A stretch of DNA of 64,000 bases, from assembly GCA_003640385.1 (NCBI GenBank), contig RCAB01000239.1, positions 31,566 through 95,565 on the forward strand, written 5' to 3'. The position numbers and the translations under genes are program-made. Shown here one piece after another: positions 25,986 through 36,900 of this stretch (position 1 is its first letter; the number at the start of each line of letters is the position of its first letter). Below the pieces are notes generated by a model. The model saw only the letters and a program-made list of their open reading frames with translations, was not told the origin of the DNA and searched no databases. The DNA comes from Setaria digitata (lineage: Eukaryota; Nematoda; Chromadorea; Rhabditida; Setariidae).

Positions 25986-28601
25986 TTGTTTTAACTTTTT
26001 TTGAAGTAATTTATTTATTTTATCTTTTATAATTGAATTTGAACGAATCCTTAAAAAGTAAAATTTCGGATAGACGAAATGAGGAAACTAAATTATGTGA
26101 TGAATTATAATTTGAAGTTCTATTTTCCTCTTTTCTCTTTTGAAAAGAATTATTAGATTATACAAACTTCGTAAATAATTATTTTGTAAATATTTTTTAT
26201 TTACTTACGTTTTTTCACTCATAACACTAGATTTCCTTCCTCTTTCCTTTTCCATTATTATTTTTTTTTTCTTCAAATTTTAATGTAAATAGTAAAACAT
26301 TAAATAAACATTGAACTGAAAATCTGAATGTAAATCATAAAACATTAAACTTTATTAAATGTTAGGATGGGCTTTTTTTTTCCTCTCACAAAAACATTTA
26401 AATTACACTTTTTTTTTTCTACTTTTCGAAAGATATATTGTTTTTCTTTGCTTTTGCTTTTAAATTTATCTATTGCTACAATTGCATTAATTGTTTTAAT
26501 TCGTATCATAATTTTTGTTTTTAAACCCAATTAAAAATTTCAGAAAGAAAAAGATAAATTTTTCGTCGAAAATTTTGTTCATGTCAATTATAATGTATGA
26601 AAGAAGATTTTGAACGAGAAACGGATTCTTCCGGCAAAAACATAAATTTAATAATGAGCTTTTTGGTTTTAATTATTGGATTCTACTACCCGTTTCCTCG
26701 TGATTTTCTTATTCATTTCCTCATCTTCAACTCATTTCCGCTCATCGACCATTTCAATCTTTTTTTTTTTTTCTTTTTAAATAAAAATAAATGGTGGAAT
26801 TGATAAAAAAAAAAAGGAAAAGAAAAAAGAATGAACTCAGTTTGTTTAAAAATAATTGAAGAAAATAAAAAAAAAAAAAAGCAAGAAGAGATATGAGATA
26901 ACGCAGAGATAAGGTAATAAATAAAATAGATGGTGAGGGAAGCATTAATTAACGAAATAAATTATTTATGCATTAGTTGAATGATTTAAATCAAATGTTA
27001 GAGGTAACATTGAAGTTAACTGAATAGCAAATTAAAATGCAAGTATTACTGGTAAATTAATGTTTCGCTATCTAGTTCTTTGTTTTAAAATTTTTGTAGA
27101 TAAATTGAAAAAATTTTCAAAGTTCCTTTTTGATGTATTTTTTTCTTAAATGAGGAATACACAATCCATTAAAATAGAAATGACATTGAAATTAAATGAT
27201 TTATTAAAAAAAAAGAAGAAAAAGAAAGAAATCAATTAGAAAAATCACAATTAATTTATGCCAGGAATAGATAGGCAAATTAAACAATTTGAATTCTAAT
27301 TTAAAATTCAGTTAAAGTTTTTTTTTTCTACATCCGAAAATTTCCCATGCCTTATTAACCAATCGTAAAAGACTTTTGCAATGACAGTGGCAAAATTATT
27401 CAATTAAAACAAAACATTTACTGATGGTCCGAACTTAATTAATTATGAAACTTAAGGAGTTTAAGAAACTTTTCCAGACATGTAAGCAAATTATAGCTAT
27501 TGCCTTTTCTTTTTTTTAAATAATGTAAGCAATTTTTGATCCATAATATTAATTCATTAATTGTTACAACTAAGTATTGGAAGCAACAATATATTTAAAC
27601 TATTTCATGCTATAATGAATAAAAAAAAAAAAAAAAATTTGATATAATGAAGAAATAAAGGTTTCTCGAGTAATGGCTATAACCAAAACCAACGATTGAA
27701 TAATTATTTATTCAAATTTCTTTTTTTTTTTTTTGAAAATCAATAATTTATATCTTAAAATATGGGCCAGTTTGATTTACGTTGCAAAATTCCTTTCCAA
27801 TAATTTATTTTTATTAAATTGTTGGCTGAAACTAAAATAGAATTGAAAGGGAACCAAAGAATTAAACCCCTTTTTTAAAATGTCTTTGCAATTATTTCCA
27901 TGCGAATTTTTTCGCCGACAGAAGAAGAAAGATTACCAAAAAGTACAGTATAAGTAATTCTTGATCTTGTTGGACTAAATTATTACGAAAAAAATGTTCT
28001 GAATTTTACTGCATTTGAAATGATTGCCGAGAAGATTTATGCAGAAATTGTAAGCAACAATTAAGTGAGAGCTAGGAGGATTGTAATTACAGGTTAAAAG
28101 TGAACTTATTTTAAAATTTTTTCCAACAATATTTAAATGATGCAGTATTTTTTAAGTAGATTCTTCGTGAGCTCGAACATTTAGCATAAATGTGTTATTT
28201 ATAGAATTTCTCAATTCTAAAAAGTTATTTGTAGAATTTCTTAATTCTAAAAGTTATAAATTATAACGTACAAAAATAAGCGCCAGTTAATTACATATAT
28301 ATATATATATATAACTTAATTACTCAAATATCTGGTATTTTAATGGCTAAGCTAATTACTATTTTTCTAATTTTTCATTCCATATTGCATAAAAGATTCT
28401 TGCATTTGTTTACAAATCTAAAATAAATTTTGATATTAGAAATTTGAAAGCCATTAATTAATTATTTCCCTTTTGAAGTCTGAGAGAAAAAAGAGACTTA
28501 CCGCATAACTGATCTGCCGGCTGATACTGAAGAATGTTAATGTTGAATATAGCAGTAATAAATATTGTAAATAATAAAATAAGGCGAACATTACTGACCA
28601 T
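14045..28601 (-). CDS. Large secreted Thr/Pro/Gly-rich protein, unrecognised (13-exon model)
   Basis: I do not recognise this protein. Exons: 28601-28502, 20421-20232, 20109-19989, 19486-19178, 18883-18631, 17808-17401, 16984-16859, 16273-16000, 15909-15653, 15570-15359, 14923-14807, 14592-14455, 14143-14045. All phases fit, giving 867 residues. Exon 1 encodes a classic signal peptide (MVSNVRLILLFTIFITAIF). It is joined across an 8-kb intron purely on phase and position, so it is the least certain part. The middle has mucin-like Thr runs (residues about 165-205 and 330-360) and basic clusters. Residues about 505-750 are rich in Gly, Pro, Asn and Ser. The C-terminal 120 residues are non-repetitive and probably folded (LLNFLNKADIGFNQ, LGHIDRTIGIDNLQR), ending FAPGRKR. 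The exon at 19486 could start at 19516, adding ten hydrophobic residues. Confidence 0.72.
14281..14452. repeat. Direct duplication of about 85 bp around a single N (assembly junction)
   Basis: The copy ending at 14366 and the copy starting at 14368 are nearly identical, with N at 14367 between them. It falls entirely within an intron of the minus-strand gene. Best read as two overlapping contig ends left unmerged. Confidence 0.85.
16524..16549. repeat. (ATC)n short microsatellite
   Basis: About eight ATC/CAT units in the intron between exons 16984-16859 and 16273-16000 of the large secreted-protein gene. Non-coding. Confidence 0.85.
19787..19930 (-). other. Small open frame spanning a 24-bp tandem repeat in an intron
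   Basis: An ATG at 19930 opens a 47-codon frame ending at TAA (19789-19787). It starts with a hydrophobic MLLLVALP and then runs through a 24-bp repeat, giving 8-residue repeats of the form x-H-I-S-x-x-x-P (RHISTPSP, CHISVSSP, YHISVPFP, YHITVQFS). It lies in the intron between exons 20109-19989 and 19486-19178 of the host gene, on the same strand. No acceptor precedes it, so an alternative exon is not supported. Whether it is translated is unknown. Confidence 0.3.
19823..19918. repeat. Four-copy 24-bp tandem repeat
   Basis: Units 19823-19846, 19847-19870, 19871-19894 and 19895-19918 share GTGAyrCGgAGACgGA-like sequence, with divergence increasing to the right. GC-richer than its surroundings. 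The period is a multiple of three and the minus strand stays open through all copies. Confidence 0.9.
23566..23937. repeat. Nested duplication around two single Ns (assembly junctions)
   Basis: Ns at 23632 and 23774 separate three pieces of the same sequence. The 23566-23631 segment reappears at 23775-23840. The 23633-23773 segment overlaps both and matches onward to about 23937. Small differences between copies suggest allelic contigs. Confidence 0.85.
25512..25703. repeat. Direct duplication of about 95 bp around a single N (assembly junction)
   Basis: The copy 25512-25607 is followed by N at 25608 and a near-identical copy to 25703, with two or three substitutions. Non-coding. Confidence 0.85.
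25888..25985. repeat. (AAT)n microsatellite
   Basis: About 32 uninterrupted AAT units in the AT-rich intron or intergenic DNA. Confidence 0.97.
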
Positions 28602-28984
28602 TTAGACAATTATTGTGACAAAATTTTTGATGAAAACTGCTTATCAATGGTCTGTATTGTTTGTCTGATAACAGCAGGTTGTGTCGCATTTCGATTATCA
28701 CAACAGTGATAGTCATTTTATTCGAAAACTCCGGAATTCATCCATGAAAATCATGGAGATAATTTCGGGGTCAATTTGGTGAAGCTCTTCTGATAACTGT
28801 AATGATGAAGGTCACGTCACGTAAATAATGTATGTTATTACTACGGAACTGATAATGATTGGAAGCAAATGATCGAGAAGAAGAAATGATCATTCAAGAT
28901 AAATGAATGAAGAAGATAGGCAGACTTTGTTGCTCTGATTGAATTAATGTGACGAAGAAATGAATTTTTTTCTTCCTTTTCTCG

Positions 28985-29015
<31 letters not shown>

Positions 29016-29599
29016 TTTTTTGAAAAGAACTTTTGAAACAGCAAAATTTAGAATACTTGTGTATTTGAAGAAGGAAGAAGAGCTGTGAAGGATAGATAGA
29101 ATGGACAGCAACTGTAAAGGATAATCATTCTGATGACACCAATCTTGGCGATGACCAGGATGACGATAACGATGACAATGATGGTGACAGCAACGACAAT
29201 GACACAGTTTGGATCAACTTATGTGCCGCCTCTCATCATGCTGTATGTTGCAGCAAAATCACCGATGATATCGCTTCCTTGATATCTGATAATAGTAATG
29301 GTGATAGTGATAATAATAGGTATAAATTGTTAACAACAAAATTAGCATATTTGCTACCGTTTAGCTAATATTATTTCAATAATTAACAATGGAACAATTG
29401 AATAGAATCTGTATAAGACTGTTGTTAACACATAATAAATAAGAAAACCTCTATTAAAACAGACGGTAGCTGTTATTTATCTTAATTTTCAAATAGAATA
29501 TTTTGAAAGAAAAACTGTGCTTTGAGAAGGAAGAAATAAAACAAACCGTGCAGAATTGCCTCTGATGATTTCAAACGTTCCTTAATTAATTTCCTGAGT

Positions 29600-29784
29600 A
29601 TTATTTTGTGCAGAATAAAAAAATTCTGGATAAGTTCTGATTGATATAAGCTTAGTGTAATATTATAAGGCAGATCAGTCATGCTGAATCTNATTATTTT
29701 GTGCAGAATAAAAAAATTCTGGATAAGTTTTGATTGATATAAGCTTAGTGTAATATTATAAGGCAGATCAGTCATGCTGAATCT
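29600..29784. repeat. Direct duplication of about 92 bp around a single N (assembly junction)
   Basis: Copies 29600-29691 and 29693-29784 are nearly identical, with N at 29692. The open frame that reads across it is an artefact of the duplication. Confidence 0.85.
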
Positions 29785-30958
29785 TAACATATTGATAACT
29801 CACTATCACTTTACTATTCGTGATAATTCGTTATTGGATAAGATATAAATTGTTTTTGACAGCATTAATTTAAAAGCTTAAAACAATCATGTCATTTTGG
29901 TAAGTTTCAAGCTTTTTTCTAGTAATAATTTCTACAAATCATTAGACTATGCTGATCTTTGAGGAGAAAAAAAAAATGAATAATTTAATTGCATATAATC
30001 GAAATTTTTGGAATTCACTATGTTATTAATAAATAATAGCAAACAGTAAAGAGAAAATAAAATTGAACCAAAAATTTGACTTCAATTCTATAAAATTAAC
30101 TTAGCTGATTGATTCACTATTAATTTGTTCAATTAATTAATTGAACTTGCATAATTGATAAGCATTATTATCAGTGGTATCAATATTCACATCAATTAAA
30201 CAGTTAGTCAATTGACATCTTATTCACTTCTTACCATTCTTCATTCTTCAAATATCAGCCTATATTTTCTACTTTCCTGTGTTCAACTTTTGACGATATC
30301 ATTCCCATTATTGACATCAAATGATAAATTCTTGACCTATCATCAGCAATTATTATAAAACTGATAAATTTCATTTGCCTGAATTCCAAATTTTTAAAGG
30401 AAATGTTAAAAACTATATTAGTGCAATTGTAGAATTTGCAAAAAAAAAAAAAAGTTGTTAACAATTATTATAATGTTAGATGAACTGAAAGTTGTAATGC
30501 GTACATTTTTTTATTTGAAATTAATTTTGAAATATTTTTTTTATGTTATGTGAATTATGTTGCCATAATCTTCGAAATGATTGTGAGGAAATTAAGATAA
30601 TGAAGTGAAATTATCAAATCAGCAGTTACAATTAGAAAATGAATAAAATGATTGTGGAATAAATAAAAATTGTGCGCGAAATTTCGTAAAAAAATTTGCT
30701 ACAATAAAACAAAAGTTTTAAACTTTGAACAAAAGAATTTTTCAATGCATCCGGTTTGAGAATTTTTGGATGTTTCAATTAATTGGACATTTAATTGCGA
30801 ATTCCTGTCTACTTAATTACTGTTAAAAAAAAAAAAAAGAAAGAAAAAAAAACGAAAAAACTGAGATGAATTTTTAGGAATCGAAATGATTCATTGGAAA
30901 AATGCGTAATCACCATTGCTGAACAAGTTTTTTTTTTCAGTCTTAAAAAGATCGAAAA

Positions 30959-31018
30959 ATGGTAGATGGGGCGGATCTGTTTACCGATACAACAGGATAC
31001 AAGTACCACAGGATACAG
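30959..31018 (+). other. Candidate isolated 20-codon first exon
   Basis: A strong acceptor (ten T then CAG, ending 30940) is followed 18 bases later by an ATG and 20 open codons (MVDGADLFTDTTGYKYHRIQ), then CAG/GTAAAT at 31019. Base composition is GC-richer than around it. No downstream partner exon could be assigned, and joining it to the PDZ gene at 41.4 kb in frame hits a stop. It may be a 5' exon of an unseen gene or chance. Confidence 0.25.
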
Positions 31019-31192
31019 GTAAATCAGATATGAAGAATTCAACTTAATCCTGGAAATGAAAAAAAAACGCGTAATTTTAATAGAAATTAATCATTCTTTT
31101 TTCTTTTTTTAAGATAATATAGATGTGCAGCAATTAGTACTGTTTAAGGAAATAAAAAGAGCTCCCTAAATTCCGTCATCCATCATACTCAC

Positions 31193-33951
31193 CGAGATAC
31201 TTTCCGGTAATGACACGGTCATAAAAGAAGACGAAATGTCCTTTCAAGAAGAGAAAAAGGAAAAAAAAAAGACAAAGTTCTAGGACATTTAAAATTACAA
31301 ATCCAAAATTTTCTTTCTTTTCTTTAAGGAATTTTGAGAAATATTTCACAAGCATTAGTATGCTTATTACTATCAAAGCATGCTTATATAATATGACACA
31401 TTGGTCTTAATTTAAAAATCTTCCTAATTATTCAAATTTAATAATTCGTTTCTCGAATAAATTATTTGTGAATTGAACAGCAAATTTACACAAGAATATG
31501 TGCATGCAATGAGTGTGTTGAAAATGCACATCGTATGTTCAATAATTTTTCTCTCTCGACTTTTCAAATTTCAAATTTATTCGATTAATAATTCTAAATA
31601 AAATAGCATTTTTGATATTTGATGTCATCGATTTCCAATTAATTCATAGAAGTTGCAATATTATTAGCATCGATGAGCGAAAACGTAAAATTGATACAAA
31701 ATCAGGTAGCATTACAAATTTCCTTTCAGCTTTTTCACTGCTTCGAAATTTAATTTTCAGTTCGCAAAAAATTTAATTTTTAACTTTTCTGACAATATAT
31801 TATGCAGCACAGAAAAGACAAACAAATGCTGTTGAATGGAAGCGACAATTCCATTTCCAATGAATTAGAATTCTAATTAAATTTTCTGATTTTCCTGGTG
31901 AAAATATTCTAGAAAATTGTTTTCCGAATTAAGGGTGAAAAAATTGAACTGAAACTTTTCCTTTAGCATTTTTCGCATAATTTTTAGATCTAGTTCATTT
32001 TAGAGTGACAAAATTTGGATTAGATTGTTGTTTCGGAAAATATTTCAAACATAATTTTTTTGTTTTAAGTAAAACTAATTATGGAGAAAAAATATTGATC
32101 TTAAGACCATTTCAAGCTAGCACGTTTCTTTCGCCGTGTTACAGGATGCAGTGTTAGCTGTAAATTTAAATTTGATAGTTTGAAATTTGTTAAATTAGAA
32201 AATAAAAATAAACTTTTTCTAAGTCCTTTTAGCATAAATCTAGGCAAACGAGCCTTAACACTATGCTATTACATAAACGAGAAAGCGAGTACTTTTTTTT
32301 TTGTTACGAATAATTTTCCATATAAAGTTGATTAATCAAAAAAAAAAAAGATGAATTCATGCATTTCGAAGTATTTTTAAAAAATAATGTGGCAGATATT
32401 TTTCTTAAGCTGTTATTATAAACAGAAAATTATTTTTTGTATTTAAATTTATTTTAAGACATATTAGATCCAATATGTATTTTTTGAAAATTGACAAAAA
32501 TTAACGATTTAATTTTGTTTTTTTTTTTTATGAATTATCGAAGCAAACAAAATGTTTTTTTCCCCTTTCATCCTTTAATTATTACTATAAAACAAACGTC
32601 AAATGAAATTTATACCATTTGAATTAGAGACGATAGGTGTGAAAACCATTTCATTATTTCTGATTTATTTCTGATTTCCAATTCTTCTTTTTTTTTTTAT
32701 TAATAACTTTGTTCAATTAATTTTTCATCTTTCGTGATGAATTAGGAGGAAAAAGTGAAATGCTTAAAAATGATTAATGCAGAATTTCAAAAATTATATT
32801 TTAAAAGTTAAAGTATTTTTCAAATTTTGAATATTCTCTGAGATACGTTGACCATGTATGACTTTGCCGCTTCATAAAAGTTAAAAAATGACCTAAAAAG
32901 TTGCTGAAAATTTTTTTCATTTTTTTTCTCGAATTGAATTAAATTGCAATTTCCCACTTATTAAAATTTCAGTAATTCGTTGCCGTACTTTTTCAGCAAT
33001 ATGCGCCTATGTGCAAGTAATCAATTTATTAATCTTTTTTTTAGAACATTTTTAAATTCAAAAAAGAAAAAAAAATGACAAAAAAAATTTTTGCAAAATG
33101 AATGAGAGAGTAGTCAACAAGTTAAATGGCTATAACTTACTGACATCATTCTTTTTTCTTTTTTTTTTTAACAAAGTTTTCTTTTGATCATTTAAAATTT
33201 GCATTAAAAAACTTGATTAATGATAATAATAGTGTTAAAAAAAAAAATTTTTGCTCTAAAAATGTATGTTAACAAGGATATGAAACGAAAGAAAAGACTA
33301 CTTAAAACAATCAAATTTTAAAATAAAATGTTTTAAAAAAAAAACAAAAAAACAAAAAGATAAACAAATGATTGAATTTAGAAAATATTGAAAATAATTT
33401 AAATAATACAAAAAAAAAAAAGAAAAACATAACAAGTGTCAATTTTATTTTGAGTTTTTGAAGTTTTTTACTAATTCACTAACCTTAATTAACAGCAATT
33501 ATGTTTCGTTAATTACAGCTATTATTTCAAATGATAATTTTAGTATTAAATAGTTTTAAGACTTAATTTTTTCTTAAAATATTCCCAAAAAAGATTCAAA
33601 CAAAATGAAAATTAAGTGAGGACACGTTTAATTCTCTGCCTAATATTATAATGCTACTTATAAAAGAACTGGAATTTACCGAGATGTCTCGGTCCTTCAC
33701 CACTAAGTTTTTTTTTTCTTCCTGCGTCATTTAAAAGCTATGAATTAAACATTAATAGTTGAATTCCTTAAATTCTTGGATATAATCATTTTAAGTTATT
33801 GCAATAAATTCTAACCAATTTGGATATTTATTAATACTAATTACCACTGCGTAAAATACAATTTTCCAATAGAAAATCGAAATAAACTTGAAGCAATCTT
33901 TGTCACTTACAAAGTTTGACGCTGTCCCAAACGATATTGCACTTCGATCAT
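31193..33951 (-). other. Candidate three-exon gene fragment, unrecognised
   Basis: Three short, GC-richer open segments are phase-compatible on the minus strand: 33951-33911 (ATG start, MIEVQYRLGQRQT, donor GTAAGTG), 33702-33680 (FGEGPRHL, donor GTAAAT) and 31240-31193 (GHFVFFYDRVITGKYL, donor GTGAGT after phase 1). Together they give 37 codons in one frame. Acceptors are moderate to weak. No following exon is certain. The last donor phase would also fit exon 20421-20232 of the large secreted-protein gene, which would make this an alternative 5' end. The protein is not recognised. Confidence 0.3.
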
Positions 33952-36900
33952 TTCATAAATTGGAAATGATTAATCAAATTGAAATCTTCAAATGAAAATT
34001 CATTTTTTTCCCTTTCTGTTCACAAGAAAGCATTTTTCCACAGCTTTTTAATAACAGTTGATTAGACTTCCAAAAGTAAATTTAATCCAAAAGTAATGAG
34101 TTTAATAAAGGTGCGCAAAATTAAAAAGAGAGTTTCTTAATTGAAAATAAAACAAAAGGAAAATGTTCTTTTTTATTAATTGATTAACTTTAAAGCTAAT
34201 TAATAATTAATGGATTTAAATAATAGTGTGGTAGAAAAAAGAATTGCATTTAATGTATGTCTTTTATTCGATCATATTATTCATTTCCTTGTTTTTTCTA
34301 CAGACTTTATCTTGCTTCCGTCTTTTTTTTACTCTTAAATTAATTTTAAATTGCTTTAGCATCACACATCAAATTAATTTAATCTTAATTAATAATTATA
34401 ATCAAAATAGCGAATATGCAATATTCAGTTTATCTATTCGATCGATTCTAACAATTCTCCGCATTTAATAAGCAATTTTATTATTTTTTTTCATATGAAA
34501 TTTTGTTAGTTCTAAGTTTAAATTAAAACTTACCATATAATTAATTTTTTATTTTAATTATTAATTGTTATTTTGTCAAATCTGCGAAGAAATTGATGCT
34601 AAATTTGTCTTTGCATACGTAAAATTTTAAAATGAATACAGCATGATATGATGAAAGAAATAATAAAATTATTAGTACTATAAGCTAAAAATAGTATTTT
34701 ATTGTTATCGTTGATTACCAGCTGATAACAACTGATAATGGATTTGTCGCTTATTTAATTGGCATTCCCATGCTTGCTATGGATTTTGTCCAACTTGGCC
34801 ATTGCCTATTTAGCTCAGAAACAAATTTTTCTAGGCATATTTTTCAAATTTTTATAGATGTTTATCACATCCTGAACTAACTGATCATTTTTTATCACCA
34901 ATTAGAATATTTCCCAAATCATTAGTTTTTTTTCATTTTTTTTAGTAACAAATCTATTAATCACAAATTTTAAATTTTTAGTATTTTGCGATTTTTATTA
35001 AATTTTACTAATTAAACAATATTCTTAAGTAAAAGTTTAACAATAAAAAAGATGGAAAATATATTAATTTAAATCAAGATTTAAACTTTAAGTTTAAAAG
35101 AAATTTAGAGACTTTATGAGTTATTTGTTATCATTATTTATTGTATTATTATTTGTAAACTTTTTTTGTTTGCTTTAAATAAGCAATAATTGTGTAAACA
35201 AACAACTGAATAAAATGTTAAAGTTTGAAAAGTAATCGATGAAAATGCCATTAGTTTGTCTGCCGTTTACAATTAAGGCACATTTGAGTGAGAATGAAAT
35301 TGTCATAGTTAATATTCATCTCTTCCTGTTAACCGATGAATTAATTATTTTTGATGCTAATTAACTGAACTTACCATCTATGTTTGATTATTATTCATAT
35401 TGTAGATTCATTTCAGGTTTTGCCTAGTTCCAATTATAAGTTCCTTTCTTTTTTTCGTCTTACTAAAATAGCGCTTGTTCAAGCAACACTGATGAGGTTG
35501 AAATGGCGTTCACGAAAAAAAAAAAGTGTTAAATTGAAGAGTAATAAGTTACTTCTACTTTGATAATTAATTAGTACTTAAACTTTTTGTTTATCTTTTA
35601 AAAGTTTTTTTGATGGTCTTTGTTTTCTATTTTTTTTTTTTCGTTTCTTTTTTTCATCATTTTTTACAAATTCTGACAGCGAAGCTGTTATCTGAAGATT
35701 CGAAATAAACGGAAGGGTAATTTTGACAAACTTTCAGCATGTTGTTTTTTTTTTTTTTTTTTTTTTTAAGTTTAAAGTTTTGTTAAACTTTTTTTCCAAT
35801 TTTGTCCATAAAATTTGGTTCCGATAGGTTCCAAAGAATAGCTATGAAAAAAATTCATTAGCTCATTTCATTAATTTTCGTCACTATTGCTATCTCAAAA
35901 TCAAAGTTATTTAAAGAAATTAGATTGATTACTTTTATTTTAAAATAGCACCAAATATAATTGATGCAATTTAACCGAATTCTACCACTTCTAATTTAAA
36001 TTCCACAAATTCTTCCTAAAAAAAAAAATCAAAACATTTCTTTTTTTTCCTTCCTCCCCCCCCCCCTCCCCTCAAAATGTTATGAATTATTTGTTATATG
36101 GAAAGATATTAAAAGTTCTTCCTGTAAAAATAGGTCTTTTTGATGCATACCGAAGCGCTTCTGAAATTACGTTACTGGAAGTGATTAAATGTTTAAAAAT
36201 TCCAAAATTTGATTCTCATTAAACTCACTATCAGAAGCTATATCTATCGTTCATTTTACATTTAACAATGTTGAATGCATTTTGCGGTTAGATAAAATTA
36301 ATTTTAGAATTTTTCTATTTGCAAATTTTTACATTTTCCAATTCACTTAATAATTATATTGCTCAAAAAATTTGAATTTCAAAATTTTCACCATTTAATC
36401 ATTTCATTTTATTCGATGCTTTTTCTTTTTCCTTCTATTTTTTTTTTTTTAAAAAAAAAGATAAATACATGCATTCACTTTCATAAATAAACACAATTTT
36501 GACTGCCAGTGCAATTATTTTCATTCTTCTGAAAAAAAAAAAAAAAAAAAAACGAATGCATTTCGGAAGATTTCACATTTGTAAAATTAATTTTGATAAT
36601 TTTAAATTGAAAAATTCAATGGTGTAATATTTTTAAATAAATAAATTTTAAGTGAAACAAAAAAGAATTGGGCGCTGTTTGTGAAAAACGAACTAACAAA
36701 GTTAACTCATCAAATGTAAGTCCATTATTGTTTTTAAATTTTCCAACAGGAGGACGAAAAGATTGCTTCCGTACTCATTCGGGAATACTTTGCTAACGTA
36801 TTTTCCTGCTACATCAAATTTATCTCTCACTTTATTTTTTGTTTTTTTGTTTTTTTTTTTTTTGTTTTGCTTTAGAAAAAAAAAAATTGAAAATTCAATT

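Larger units (their letters stand above)
20422..28501. other. 8-kb AT-rich stretch, probable first intron of the large secreted-protein gene
   Basis: No convincing gene was found on either strand. It contains long A/T runs, two N-flanked assembly duplications (23566-23937 and 25512-25703), the AAT microsatellite, a TA run near 28295-28312 and an imperfect two-copy 30-bp duplication around 28193-28253. If exon 28601-28502 belongs to the minus-strand gene, all of this is intronic. Confidence 0.45.

Noticed and set aside
29101..29330. Asp/Asn-rich open stretch on the plus strand (GATGAC repeats)
   Set aside because: No start codon in frame and no acceptor. More likely a low-complexity stretch upstream of the minus-strand gene.
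29482..29790. 102-codon minus-strand frame crossing an N
   Set aside because: It exists only because the assembly duplication repeats the same segment on both sides of the N.
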